64,000 bases of DNA from Ifrita kowaldi (Eukaryota > Chordata > Aves > Passeriformes > Cinclosomatidae). The notes under the pieces are model-generated. The model had not been told where the DNA came from and did not search any database. It worked only from the letters and a program-made list of their open reading frames with translations. This document shows positions 9,127 to 20,050 of the stretch, one piece after another; positions within the stretch are counted from its first letter, which is position 1, and every line of letters starts with the position of its first letter. The stretch covers positions 124,001 through 188,000 of the forward strand of contig VZRS01003934.1 in the NCBI GenBank assembly GCA_013398055.1. The letters are read 5' to 3'. Position numbers and translations under genes: made by a program.

Positions 9127-12100
9127 AATTGATATCCTTAAAGCGTTTGTTTATTTCTGACCATCCTGGAGCCTGCTGCAGCAAATCCCTGGTGACTATT
9201 TAAAAGTGACTGCCCAGCACTGACATGAAGTGATTGCCTTAATTATGGCAGCTCTGTGTGAAAGTGCTGTCTGGCCTGGTGTTCATGACTGGGAGGTAAG
9301 ATCAGTAGAGGGGATCAAAATAGCTGCAAGTAGCTGAGTAAAACATTTAGGAGGGAAGTATTACCAGCCTGGGGATCTGCTTGCCTTTGAGGCTCGTCGT
9401 CATCCTCTCTGGCAGAGCTGACATATTTTCTGTCTTCAATTTCACCACAGTAAAGGCTTTTCTACCATGTGCTAATCCCCTGCCAGCCCACCGGACAGGC
9501 TCCTGCAAGGTCTGGTATTGCAACAATCCCTGGGGGAAACACTCAGGCTGCTCCCGGGGCTGGCGATAGTTAAAATCCTGGACTTGATCAAGATCACTTT
9601 TCACTCCCTGCTCTGCTTTTCCACCAGAGGAGGTTGAAAAGTTAGCAAAGCACTGGAGGAGTTTGCTCAACTACAGCATCCATCAGGATTGCACCAGAGA
9701 GAGAGCAACAGACTCATCCCTCATCCGCTTTCTGTGCTGCTGCAGCTCTGCGTCCAGCACACAAAAACAACGGGGTAAAACACCAATAAAACTGGTGTTC
9801 TGGGAAGGAGCACCTTAACCAGCTCCCAAAGCCACCTTGTGCTTACCTTGCACTGTGGGGTTCTTCAGATGAGTTTCTCTGCTTCAAAAGCAAAGCAAGA
9901 GTTGAGCCAAGTGTTTCTTGAATTAGACTGGAGAGTTTCCAGCCTCACCCAATGCACATTTACACCCATCACATCTTGAATTGCTTTGGCTACAAGCCGT
10001 GATATTTCTACTACATTAAAGAGTAAAATAAAAAAATAGGTGCTGGTGATTTCCATTCATTGCTGAAGTAGCCGGTTTAATCTGCATTAATTTTGCTGGG
10101 TTTTTGAACTATTCTAGTGAGAGCTCAGTGGGGAATTGCTAAGGAGGGCAGGAGTCTTTACACCCTTGTAGGTGAGAGGATGGGGACCATGGTTTGTGTC
10201 AGAGATTGGTCACTGGTGCAGCCCTTCCATGTGAGGCCGGAATGGAAGTGCAGCTGGCAGAAGTACTTATTCTAGAGGTCAGTGAGGGTTGAACTGCAGC
10301 ACCACCTGTGGAAATCCCTCCTGGTCACACATCTGCTGTGTCCCCTCCACGCGTCCCAGACAGAGCCATCACTGCAGTCTGGTGCGAGGACCCATGTGCT
10401 CTGCGCCCCACTGCTGCCCAAAGCTGGAGCACAGCTTTCTCAGGAAAGCTGGCAGCTAACGGCCCCTTCCAGGTGCTCTGGAGCACCCACACAGTTCCCC
10501 TCGCTGGAGAAAGCAGAGAATGATGATTACTTTCTATTGATTTTCTATTGATGATTTTTGGCTTCCTTATCACTTGCTTCCGTCAGTTTGGGTTCTCTCA
10601 CCCTTCACCACACTGCAGCAGATCTGCCCTTCTCCATCTCTGACACCTTCAGCAAGGACATTAATTGTGCGGACATCCTCCAGCTGGATACAGCCCCCCC
10701 CACCAAGAGTGGCACCATTTCTGCTCCCTTTTGGGGTCACCTGCACCAAACAGGAGCAATTTTCCACCAGACGGTTCGGGAAGGCTGAGGTTCACCCCAC
10801 AGCATCCGGGGCCACGGCGCTGCCCCCAGGCTCCCTGTGGGAAGCCCCTCAGCTGGGCAGAGAAGCTCTGCAGTTCCCTGCTGTCCTGGCCGTGCTGTAC
10901 CACCTGGCAGACTGCCTGCGGAGGGGAAGGGCAAAGCAAGGCTATTTTGAATGTTAAGCAAGCAGAAAAGACTTTGGTACCAGCTTTCCACAGCCAGCAC
11001 TAACAGCAAAGGCAAAACACTCCTTGGATTTGGCCTTGAGGTTCCCCTTGAAGCCATAATCACCAGGGGCAGAACCCCGGCAGAAATAAAATCTGATATT
11101 CCGGCAGGTAAAAGCCTTTTAATCAACCCCAGGTTGGTCTCAGTGACACAATGCCATTTCAAAACACTTCAGACTGCGACAAAAGCTACATCCTTAAAAT
11201 GGCAGCTAATTAATTTTCCTGTCCTGCTAACTTAATCCTTTTTCCAGCCAAGAAAGGCAAATGGGAGTTCACAGAGCAGCGAGGCAGCCGGGAGCCTGGC
11301 AGTGCAAGCAGGAACACAAGCTCCAGGGCTCCTTGGCAGGGGCCCAGGCTGTGTGGTGTCACAGCTTCCCAGGCCCTTTTAATAGGAAGGGAGATAGGAA
11401 AAAGATTTAAAAGGTGAAATTTGGATTATCAATAGCTCATCCTATGCCAGTGGTCCCGGGGAACCCTAAGCCCCCCACAGAGACAGATGTGGCTGTTTAT
11501 TCCCAGTTCATATCCCAGCGCTGCCAGGCAGAGCACCCAGCACTGGCAGTGCCCTCCCTGCCCAGACTGGTGCTGGCCGAACCAGTTTCCCCGGGATCTG
11601 CCAGAGGCAGGCCATGCTGCAGGGGCACTTCACTTCGGATTTCAGAAAAAAAAAAAGGAAAGAAAATATTCCTTCCTCCCCCAAGGTATTTCTGCTGCAT
11701 ATTTTAGAGCAGTTCAGGGCCAGCCACGAAATGCCAGTGCTGATGTCCTCGGAGCCCCAGGCTGCTCCAGAATCCCTTGTCCCTGCCCCAGGAGGTCTCT
11801 GCTGCACTGCAGGATGCAGGAGGACTGTCCTGTATGCAGGGCAAACGCTGAAGCAGTGATTTATTCCCCATCCCAGATGCAGAAGTGCGCAAAACAAGAC
11901 GCATCCCAAAGCAGTTTTGGAGCAGCCAGTTAGGCAGGCACTCCAAAGAGGGCCTTCTCTTCCCCACATCCACACCAAGCTGTCACTCCCTGGGCCATTA
12001 CTGGTGCCTCCAAGGCACCCACAGGCCTGGGTGAGCCCCCAGCGAGGGCAATCCCAGGGAGGCACCACCTCCCCAGCACAATGCAAAGCACATGGAGGGG

Positions 12101-13259
12101 AGAGAAGGGACCACATAATGCCCCCTCGTTGCCCAAGGCCACCATGCTGCTCTACAGCCTCCTGTCACACACAGATCTCTGCTGAGGGACCTTGGGGATT
12201 GGTGGCACCATTTCAATGTCAAGTCACCACCACCACTGAAGCTGGAGCTGGCTGCTCCTTCCATACCTATTTGAATACAGCAGCTTCAGATCACAAAGGA
12301 AAAACAACAGCAGAGCGAGGCCCATGTTCAGCTCCCACGGGAGGGACCCACATATCCTACAGGATGCACCAGGGCTGGTTAAAAACCCCAGGTCAGCTGG
12401 TGGTCAAGCACAGCCATGGCCATGCTGCTGCCTTGGGTTGTCCTGGGCTGGCAGGAGGGACAACCATGGAAACAGCCTGAGCGGTCTCCCAGCATGGGAG
12501 CAGTGGGCAAGGGAGCTCTGCAAGGCACTCTCTTCTCTGCCTTCGCTTCTTGTGATCAAGCAGCAACCGCAGAGCTTGCAAGGGGCAGACCTGAGGCTCA
12601 ACCCCACCACATTCCGGGAGCAGAGCAACGGGATGCTCCACAGAGATGAAGTGCAAGTTAGAACAGGAGCAGTGAAGTAAGGAGTGAGCCACGTCAGATG
12701 AGCTCCAGACAGAGCAGAGCACTCCATTAGCACGAAATCCCCCTTGCAGGGCCCCGCACCAGTCTCACACTGAGCACAGCACCGACCTCCCAAATTCCCC
12801 ACTGGTCAATCCCTCAAGAGCAGCTCCCACCTCGTGCCTGAGGATGAACTGGGAAAGGCTTTCAATCTCCTTCTGGTTTCCTATCATGACAGGAGCTGTC
12901 CCTTTCATCTCCTTACTTTCCCAACCCCTTCTCCCTTCAACAGTGGGCACACCAAGTCCAGGGGAGCAAGGCAGACCCTGGGAAGGAGAGCCTGTTTTAT
13001 CTACATCTGCAGAAATTCAGCTTTGACCACCTGGAACCTCGACAAAAAACAGCTTTCACCTGCCCCACGAGGTCAGAGCCTCCTCAGGGTCCTGATGTGT
13101 GAAGAAAAGCCATCACCATCACTCAACCTATTAGCCAGCAACCGTTTCCCATCACAGTCTGGGCCGTGACTCACCAGCAACTGCCTTTCCTGCGGGGAAT
13201 TCACAGACAGTTCCCAGGAGTCGCTCTGACCCGGTTTCACCTGCTGGAAGCCGCAGGGG

Positions 13260-13284
13260 CTGCTGCCGCCGCAGCAGCAGCAGC
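13260..13284. repeat. CTG/CAG trinucleotide inverted repeat
   Basis: A gctgctgccgcc arm is followed directly by a gcagcagcagcagc arm, so the two can pair as a hairpin. The locus is intergenic. Confidence 0.75.
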
Positions 13285-13984
13285 TCGGTGAGAGCCTTCC
13301 CAGCTCGCCGAGCCCCGGCATGTCCTGCCCACATCCAGCTCCCAGCAAGCCAAACACTGCCACCGCATACAGGCATTCCTGTTCTCTGACAGAACTCCTG
13401 TGGGAGGGTTTGATGGATGTGATACACTTAAAACAGCCTGTTCCAGGGCTCCCGAGCTCCCCACTGTCTCCTTTTCCACTAATGATCATCTTGGATAGCA
13501 GCTTCTAAGTTCTGTGTGTGCAGAGGGAGAAGCACTGAACCCACAGATGCCAGCGGCATTTCAAAATAAGCTTTCGCTCAGCTGGGAAAGGAAAGGTGCT
13601 GGAGCAGCTCGGGTCAGAAGGCAAACTGACAAAGAGGCAGTACCACCACAAGTGCCCACAGGGTTGGGCAGTTTCTCTACAGCCCTCCTATCTTCCTTTC
13701 CAAGCTCCTGCATTTTTCTGGCCCCAGAAACACACTTCCAGCAAAAAGGCACCCACTGCAACCACCTCTGTGTGGAAGCAGTAGGCAGCCTGTCCTGTCT
13801 CCACCTCACTCTGCTCCTGTGCCAGACCCAGGCCGGCAGGTGGAAGAGCACAGGGAAAAAGGAACCCAATGACACGTACAAGAGCCCAGCAGCCAGTGTG
13901 CTGGGTTGTGGTGGGGTTGTCCACACCAGGGAAATAATTCAAGTGTGCAAGACCAAATTAGGGCACACATTTTATAATCATCTT

Positions 13985-14035
13985 TGCTAGTGACACACTA
14001 TATGACCTTGGGTAAGTCCCTCCATCCATCTTTAA
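13985..14035 (+). mobile_element. MIR/CORE-SINE-like relic
   Basis: The string atatgaccttgggtaagtcc matches the conserved MIR word ending in gaccttgggcaagtc. Flanking similarity is weak, so this is a tentative ancient-SINE call. Confidence 0.4.
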
Positions 14036-17000
14036 AGACTCTCTCAGAGGAGAGCCACAAGACTTTAATTAGCAGCCCTAAAAGTGCCCGAGATAGTTTG
14101 TCTCTCTTCCAAAATAACCAACTGCAGATGAATTGGAACAATCTTATTTTCAAATTCTGCAAGCAACTGGGATCCAGGCCGCTCTCAGATCAGTCACTTC
14201 AACAACATAATCAAAGTTAAATGTGCCAGCTGTGCATGAAGGGTTTTAATATGCTGTGCAGACTGGAAAACAGCTCAAAGAATCAATGTTATTTTTCCAT
14301 GGCTGGGATGTCACTGTCGAGCAGCTGCATTATAATCATCTGCAATCAGCAAAATGCCTTTTTTAAAAATCACTTTCTAGTCTTCGGGAACAGGGCTCAT
14401 TTTTATTTCTGTCCTACTTAGGAAAGCACCCTTGATCCCTGAGACACCCACTGCCTGAGACTGCCAAGGGATCTGGCAGCCACTACAGCAGTGTGCTCTG
14501 ACCAGATCCGTAGCTGATCAAACCCCAAATACCCTGACAGCCTCCTCAGCTCTGAAAGTTGTGCCCAGACAGGAACTGCTCATGCTGCTACCACTACCTC
14601 AACAGTAAGTGTGTTTCCACAAACCCAGCAAAAATCAGCTCCAGTGACCTGTCACATATTGAAGACCTGAGATGGTTCCACAGCAGTCCCTCCCTGTGGA
14701 AAACCTAAGCACAGTCCAGCATCTTCCTCTGCAAGGGCCACCTCTGCACAAACACATCAGTCACAGCTGCCAGATGAAGCAAGGGGGGGGAGTCTCCCAA
14801 CCCCATCCTTTACAAAAGACTGAACCTCTCTTTGATATATTCTACACATTAAATATTTATAAATACAATTTAACATTAAAATATGCACCTATTCTGGAGT
14901 AAATGACAAGAAACAGGCTGACCACACAGAAAGAGCTTTGCCCTAGTAACTACCAAAATGCTTTATAACCCTCTCCTCCTGTTCAACGTTCTGCAGGGCT
15001 CTAAGTACTTTGTAAATGAGCACACACCATGGGGATCATTCCCAAAAAGCTCTATCCCGCCTACCAGCTGCTCAGCAGTGGTGAGTGGAGCACAGGGATA
15101 CAGCAAATTGCCAACGGTGTCCAATATTTTAAGGGACATTATGCAAGACTGTTTGCATTAGAGGAGTGACAGTGACTGAGATGACAGCAAGCATATACAA
15201 AGCCAAGGATCCAGCTACTTCCATTGCAGCTGGAGCTGATCCAGGACTAGGAAATAGCCATGAAATTCCCACTGCAGATGTGAAGATAAAACTTGCCCAA
15301 TCTCTCAAAAAACGCCGATCTCCAGCAAAAATCTCATCGGAGGTTTCCGTTCCACCACCTTTCCCAGGCCAAACTATTCTTTTGGACTTCAATAAAAATT
15401 GTTTGAGAGCTGCAACCCAAGCTCAAAATCTGAAGAAATATGCAGCTGCTTTGAGCACTTCCCAGCTCCTGGTAAAGGGCAATTTGCCTTACGTGGTACC
15501 AGCAGTCCCCATTGCTGGCAAAGCCATGTGGCTGAAGGCATGTGCAGCTCAGTTCTTCCACTGCCTATGGAAATACCCTCCAGCATTTACCACGAGGCTG
15601 TACAAGTCTGTACAATTTAACTCCTTCCTTGGCACATCCATCCTCTGAATGCTGAGTAATCAGCTGCTCAAGGCACCAGATCTGTGCTAGCAGCCCTGAG
15701 AAGTATCTCGTACACTTTTAAAATGAAGGCTCTGACATGGAAGAGGTGCGGTTGAACCACCTCCCACAGCACACAAGCAGCAACTGCCTTTTCCACCAGC
15801 TATTCCCACAGCCCCTGCCTGCACTCCCTGCTCCACGGACAACAACAGGGCTCCCCTGCCATGCTGCTTCACCAAGAGACACCACCACATCACAGACTGA
15901 GAGAAGCAAAACACCAATGCCAAAGCCAAGCCAACAGTCTACTTTCAGAGATGAAACAAGAAGCTAGGTTGCAGCTCAACTGAATGGATAATTTCAGTAA
16001 AGTTCAACATTTTTTGTTTAGTCTGTTCTCCTTGAAATGATCCCAAGATTCACATTTAGAATACAGCTTAATTCCTGCAGGCCACAAGATAAATCCCAAG
16101 GCATTCTTCTCCTTTTCCACTTAGGATAGACTTCAACTTGTTTTTGCAGACCTGCAAGCAGCAGCTCCTTTAAAATCCAGTGACTAACATCCTTCCTTCA
16201 GATCTCTGCCAAACCTCCTTTCTGCCAGATTTGAAGTGTCTTTGGCCTTGTTTTCTGCTTAACTAGGTTGCACATTCTCAAGACAAGCACTCTCAAGTCC
16301 ATTTGCTAAAGGTGTGATGTTGCCATCTTGCTGGTATGAAACATTGTAATTGAGCTTTATAGGTTTTTTTAAGTTTGTTTCTGTTAGATAATGCATTTTT
16401 TGTATTTTTCCATCAGAAGTTTCTTAGTAAATACTAAAAAACAGACCAAAAGAAATCAAACTCAACAGCCTACACTGCTGCCACTTCAGCCAGGCAGTTT
16501 AGAGGAAGAACCTGGAGAAAATTACCAGATTAAAAAAAAAAACCCCAGAAAATAGGTTTGGGGGCTTTTTTACAGTTTCCTGCAAAGGGAGACATACAAT
16601 TGCTTGACCACAGCACAGTAACAGCCTCTGCAAATGCTATTTTGGAAGATGACAATCACTCTTTGATGCTGGTTAAACCTGGCCAGGAACACACGTGCCC
16701 ACCATAAATGCACTGTACTCCCAAAATGGCAACAGCAGCATCCAACACCTGCCATAGTGACGGGCCTGGGAGCTACATACATGGCTTACGAGGAAAAGCC
16801 CTTGATGTCTACAAGGGAAAAAATAAAGATAACGCGCACTGAGGAGGCCTAGGTAAGAGAGGATCAGAAAACAGACACAGCAGAAGTCACACAGGTATCC
16901 AGACTCCAAAGCACCTCACAACCCTTTTACCCAAGGAAGGCAAGTGCTAAATTTGTTAATCCAGATTGTTAAACAGTGCGCCTTACAGGAAATACAGAGT

Positions 17001-18285
17001 CATATTTCTTCCCTACTTCCCAACATTCAACTGTGCCACATTATTTCAACCTTACAGAAACAAGGGCTCAAATATGTAAGTTTGAGCAAAGCACAAATGG
17101 CTTCCAATTCCAGGATGCATCAGTGGACCCATCCTCTCTCCCGAGCCCTTGCTGAGGGACATGCCTGCTGCAAGAGGCTCACCTGACACACAGGTCACAG
17201 CCCTGGTGATGAAGCTCTTCCTGCTGGGCCATGGTCTGTACCAGGAAAGGCAAGGCCTGACACCACTGTGGCCCTCCTGGCTGTCCCTGAAGTGCCACCA
17301 CAGCTTGGGACTGTGCGTGTTCAAGGCATGTCCCATCCACCACGTCCAGCACTGTGGTTTGGCTCACAAGGAATTCCCTCCATTAAGAATCTTCTTAAAC
17401 CAGCTGTGGAGCATTTTCTGCTTCCCAAATGAGCCATGTCCATGTTGTGCTCCATGCGGAATTCAGGGCTGTGTGTGCTCTCCATCAATTGCTGTTGCTC
17501 TTTTTTCTTCATCTCTGCACTGACACAACCCCTGAGGACATCTTCCTTTCTTCCTTCTTATGAAGACTCATGTCCAGTTCACTATATGGCTTCTCCTGCT
17601 CTAATATTCTAACCCAAATTCAATCTATTCAGATAAGATAATGATAAGGTAAGGGAAAATGCTCACTGCTTGCACTTGAATAGAGTATTTTATAGCTTCT
17701 GAGATGCAAGATTCCAAACAGTGAATGAAAGTTACCAGCTCCCTGCAGCTGATTTGGCAGCCAACTGCATCCCACCAAAAGAGCAGATCTGCACACTAAC
17801 AAGGTCACTAGTTAAAAAATTGACCCCTGCTCAGACACACAATAATCAAGTGAGTATCTCTGGAATCCGTGATAAAAATTAAACAGCCATTAACTATATG
17901 GAAGAAAACTGTCTCCTCTTATCACCTACTATTTCAAGAATAGCACATTACACGCAACTTGATGCATTTAACCAGGCCATTTTACAACGAGGTATGCACA
18001 GTGTATCTGACCCTCCGTAAATAAAATCCCTTTTAAGAGTCCAACATTTGGCATGGGAGGTCCATCAGGGTGACAAACAGCTTCCACGTGAAATTCTGAA
18101 GGAGTAAATCCCCCTTTGTGTCATTCCAAGGTATTTCTGTGGTTTTTTAAAAAAAATATTCACTTTTATTCATCTGCACAGATGAATTAAAGTTACTTCT
18201 AAGAATCAGGACACATTTATAGTAATGCCTTCCCCTATGTCACTTCATTCATATACACTGTGACAGAGATTTGCTGTTGCTGGAT

Positions 18286-18324
18286 TTAATTTCCTTCTCG
18301 AATTTCATTTCCTTCTTGAATTTC
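18286..18324. repeat. Short imperfect tandem repeat
   Basis: Two copies of a roughly 18-19 bp T-rich unit built from atttccttctt and gaatttc lie next to each other. Confidence 0.6.
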
Positions 18325-19048
18325 ACTGGTGTCATTCCAATGCTCAAACTGCATCTTCCAAGGAAACCAAGGCTACTGCTTCAGAGTGGATGGAAAAGAT
18401 GTCTCACAGGCTGGTTTGTACTAAAAATACCAGCAGGAACAGAGAAGTACAGGCTCACCACGAAAATCTGTTTCCCTGCCTGGCCAGTCCACTGGAAACC
18501 CTGGGATATTTCTCATACGAGGCCAAGAGCACAAGTTAGCATGAGCACAATTTCAACCTTTTAAAGAAAGCTGTTAGAGGATCAGAGGATGTTATGAGCG
18601 AACAACTGAAAATACACACTCATCCCAACAGCCACTTAATACTGGCACATAATTGTATTGCTTTAAAGAGAAAAAAAATCACGCACAGGTGGCTTCAGTC
18701 TTCTTTGTATGTTCTGTCATATATGGAACTGCCTTTGGACAAAATAGCTAAGAGGAACAGAGGAGAAAATACCAGCTCAGGTAACCAAGGGTTTGGTAAA
18801 CTGGAACTTAGTGCCCTCAAAACTGAGTAAAAATGTGCACCCCACAGAGGCCAAGCTGAGTGACACATGGGCAGGTGCTCCAGGGTACAAACACATTCTG
18901 CAGTTAACACCACAAGCTGTGTTTGAGGATGTGAAAGACCAGGTTCAGCTGGTTTTACAAAAATATCCTCAGTCTGCTGGAAGCAGACAACTGGAGGAAC
19001 TCAGTGCTGCCCGCTACAGACTCCTCAGATTAGCACTTCTTAAAAATT

Positions 19049-19064
19049 AATAAAACGGTTTATT
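19049..19064. terminator. Facing poly(A) signals: AATAAA (+, 19049-19054) and AATAAA (-, 19059-19064)
   Basis: The plus strand reads aataaaacggtttatt. The left hexamer serves plus-strand transcripts. The right one, read on the minus strand, is the first consensus signal downstream of the INTS6L stop and the likely INTS6L 3' end. Only four bases separate them. Confidence 0.6.
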
Positions 19065-19950
19065 TTATATATACATATGTTCCAAAAAAATTTATACAGT
19101 TAAAATATCAAATTAGTGATCTGGTAACAATACTGTTCAAAATAATCTCTTTTGTATGAACATTAAAATACACGTTTTTAAAAGCGTTTCCTTTTAGCGC
19201 TTCCAAAGCACAGCGTGTGCCAAGGCCACCTGAAGAATCTCCGTCCTCCTCACAGGATGAAAGAGAACTGAAGTCGGGGACCTGGGAAGCCTCAGGTGCA
19301 CTTTCATAATGTCTGCAGACAAAACAGAAGAGAGTCTGAGGTAGATTGTTTAGTGACCATCAGGTGGTAACAGTCACAGGGCTGTCTTTAGCTTTCATTA
19401 ACACAATAGCAGTTTCTTTACTCTCAATCTACACTGAATCTCAAGTTTAAAGGCATGGCTAGCAGTTCTTGGGAACAAGACCCTTGTCTCTGTGGTGGCA
19501 ACATGCAATTTTACCAGTGCAGGTGTTTCTGGGAGGGTTTTTTTGGGAACACACGGGCTCTCTCCACGATGCAGACAGTGTGTGCATTTGACAGTGCCCC
19601 ATTTTAGTGCAACCTGCTGCCTACAGCACGTAAATGTCTACTGACAGCGTTCAAATGAGTAAATTCTCATCACCTGCAGGAGGGGCAGCAATGGTTATTT
19701 TCTTCCGCCTGTTGAGCAAACAGCACCCTCCACAGGAAAAAGCCACACCTTTCATAGCAAATCCTTAAGGTTATAGCCCAGCTTCTGCCGAATCAGGCTC
19801 TTAAAGTTAAAGCTCCACTGCTTCTTCTCAGACTGTGACAGTAAAACCACTTGACTGCCAAGATGGTGAGGGCAGCAGCTATGTCCTCTTCCACTCTTCT
19901 GTGGCACAGCAAACTCATTCCTGGTCCACATTCGTCTGGCCGGTACATTA
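19065..19950 (-). other. INTS6L: INTS6L 3' untranslated region (inferred)
   Basis: This is minus-strand sequence from the INTS6L stop at 19951 to the poly(A) signal at 19059-19064, about 0.9 kb. A further minus-strand hexamer lies at 18165-18170. It contains a possible spliced last exon at 19108-19312 and a 71-codon ATG frame that overlaps the end of the coding sequence (19752-19967). Both are discussed as findings. Confidence 0.55.
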
Positions 19951-20050
19951 TTATCTACTGTTGACATGATTAACTCTGTTGGGTGGGCTGGTGAAATCTA
20001 GTTCCTCTAGTATTCTCTCTAAGTGTTGTATTAAGACCCGTTTTTTAAAC
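19951..20050 (-). CDS. INTS6L: INTS6L exon 18 (last coding exon, stop 19951-19953)
   Basis: The acceptor ctgtag|GTTT completes Arg867. It encodes FKKRVLIQHLERILEEL, then NRVNHVNSR and TAA. The family's usual C-terminus is HINSN/HINSR-like, which supports this stop as the normal one. Confidence 0.95.

Larger units (their letters stand above)
7119..9145 (+). other. MMGT1: MMGT1 3' untranslated region (extent inferred)
   Basis: This follows the MMGT1 stop codon. It contains an AT dinucleotide tract at 7242-7265, an ATTAAA poly(A) signal at 7370-7375 (short form), and a consensus AATAAA at 9121-9126 followed by T/G-rich sequence (long form). No other gene start or splice signal is convincing between them. 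The length is inferred without transcript data. Confidence 0.55.
9146..18792. other. Intergenic region between MMGT1 and INTS6L
   Basis: About 9.6 kb between convergent genes. I find no exon of a known family on either strand. It holds several non-ATG open frames, a CAG/CTG hairpin repeat at 13260-13284, a MIR-like string near 13985-14035, and a short T-rich tandem repeat near 18286-18324. The 10.3-13.9 kb part is more GC-rich than the 13.9-18.7 kb part. In human the matching interval carries CT45 genes and SAGE1; nothing like them is recognisable here. Confidence 0.6.

Noticed and set aside
11508..12480. Long overlapping frames on both strands (202 and 187 codons)
   Set aside because: This is GC-rich intergenic DNA with few stops on either strand. 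The products are Pro/Cys/Trp-rich without a recognisable family.
15166..15648. 160-codon plus-strand frame
   Set aside because: It starts at GTG, has no recognised motif, no promoter, and no clear poly(A) site nearby. It stays unassigned rather than called a gene.
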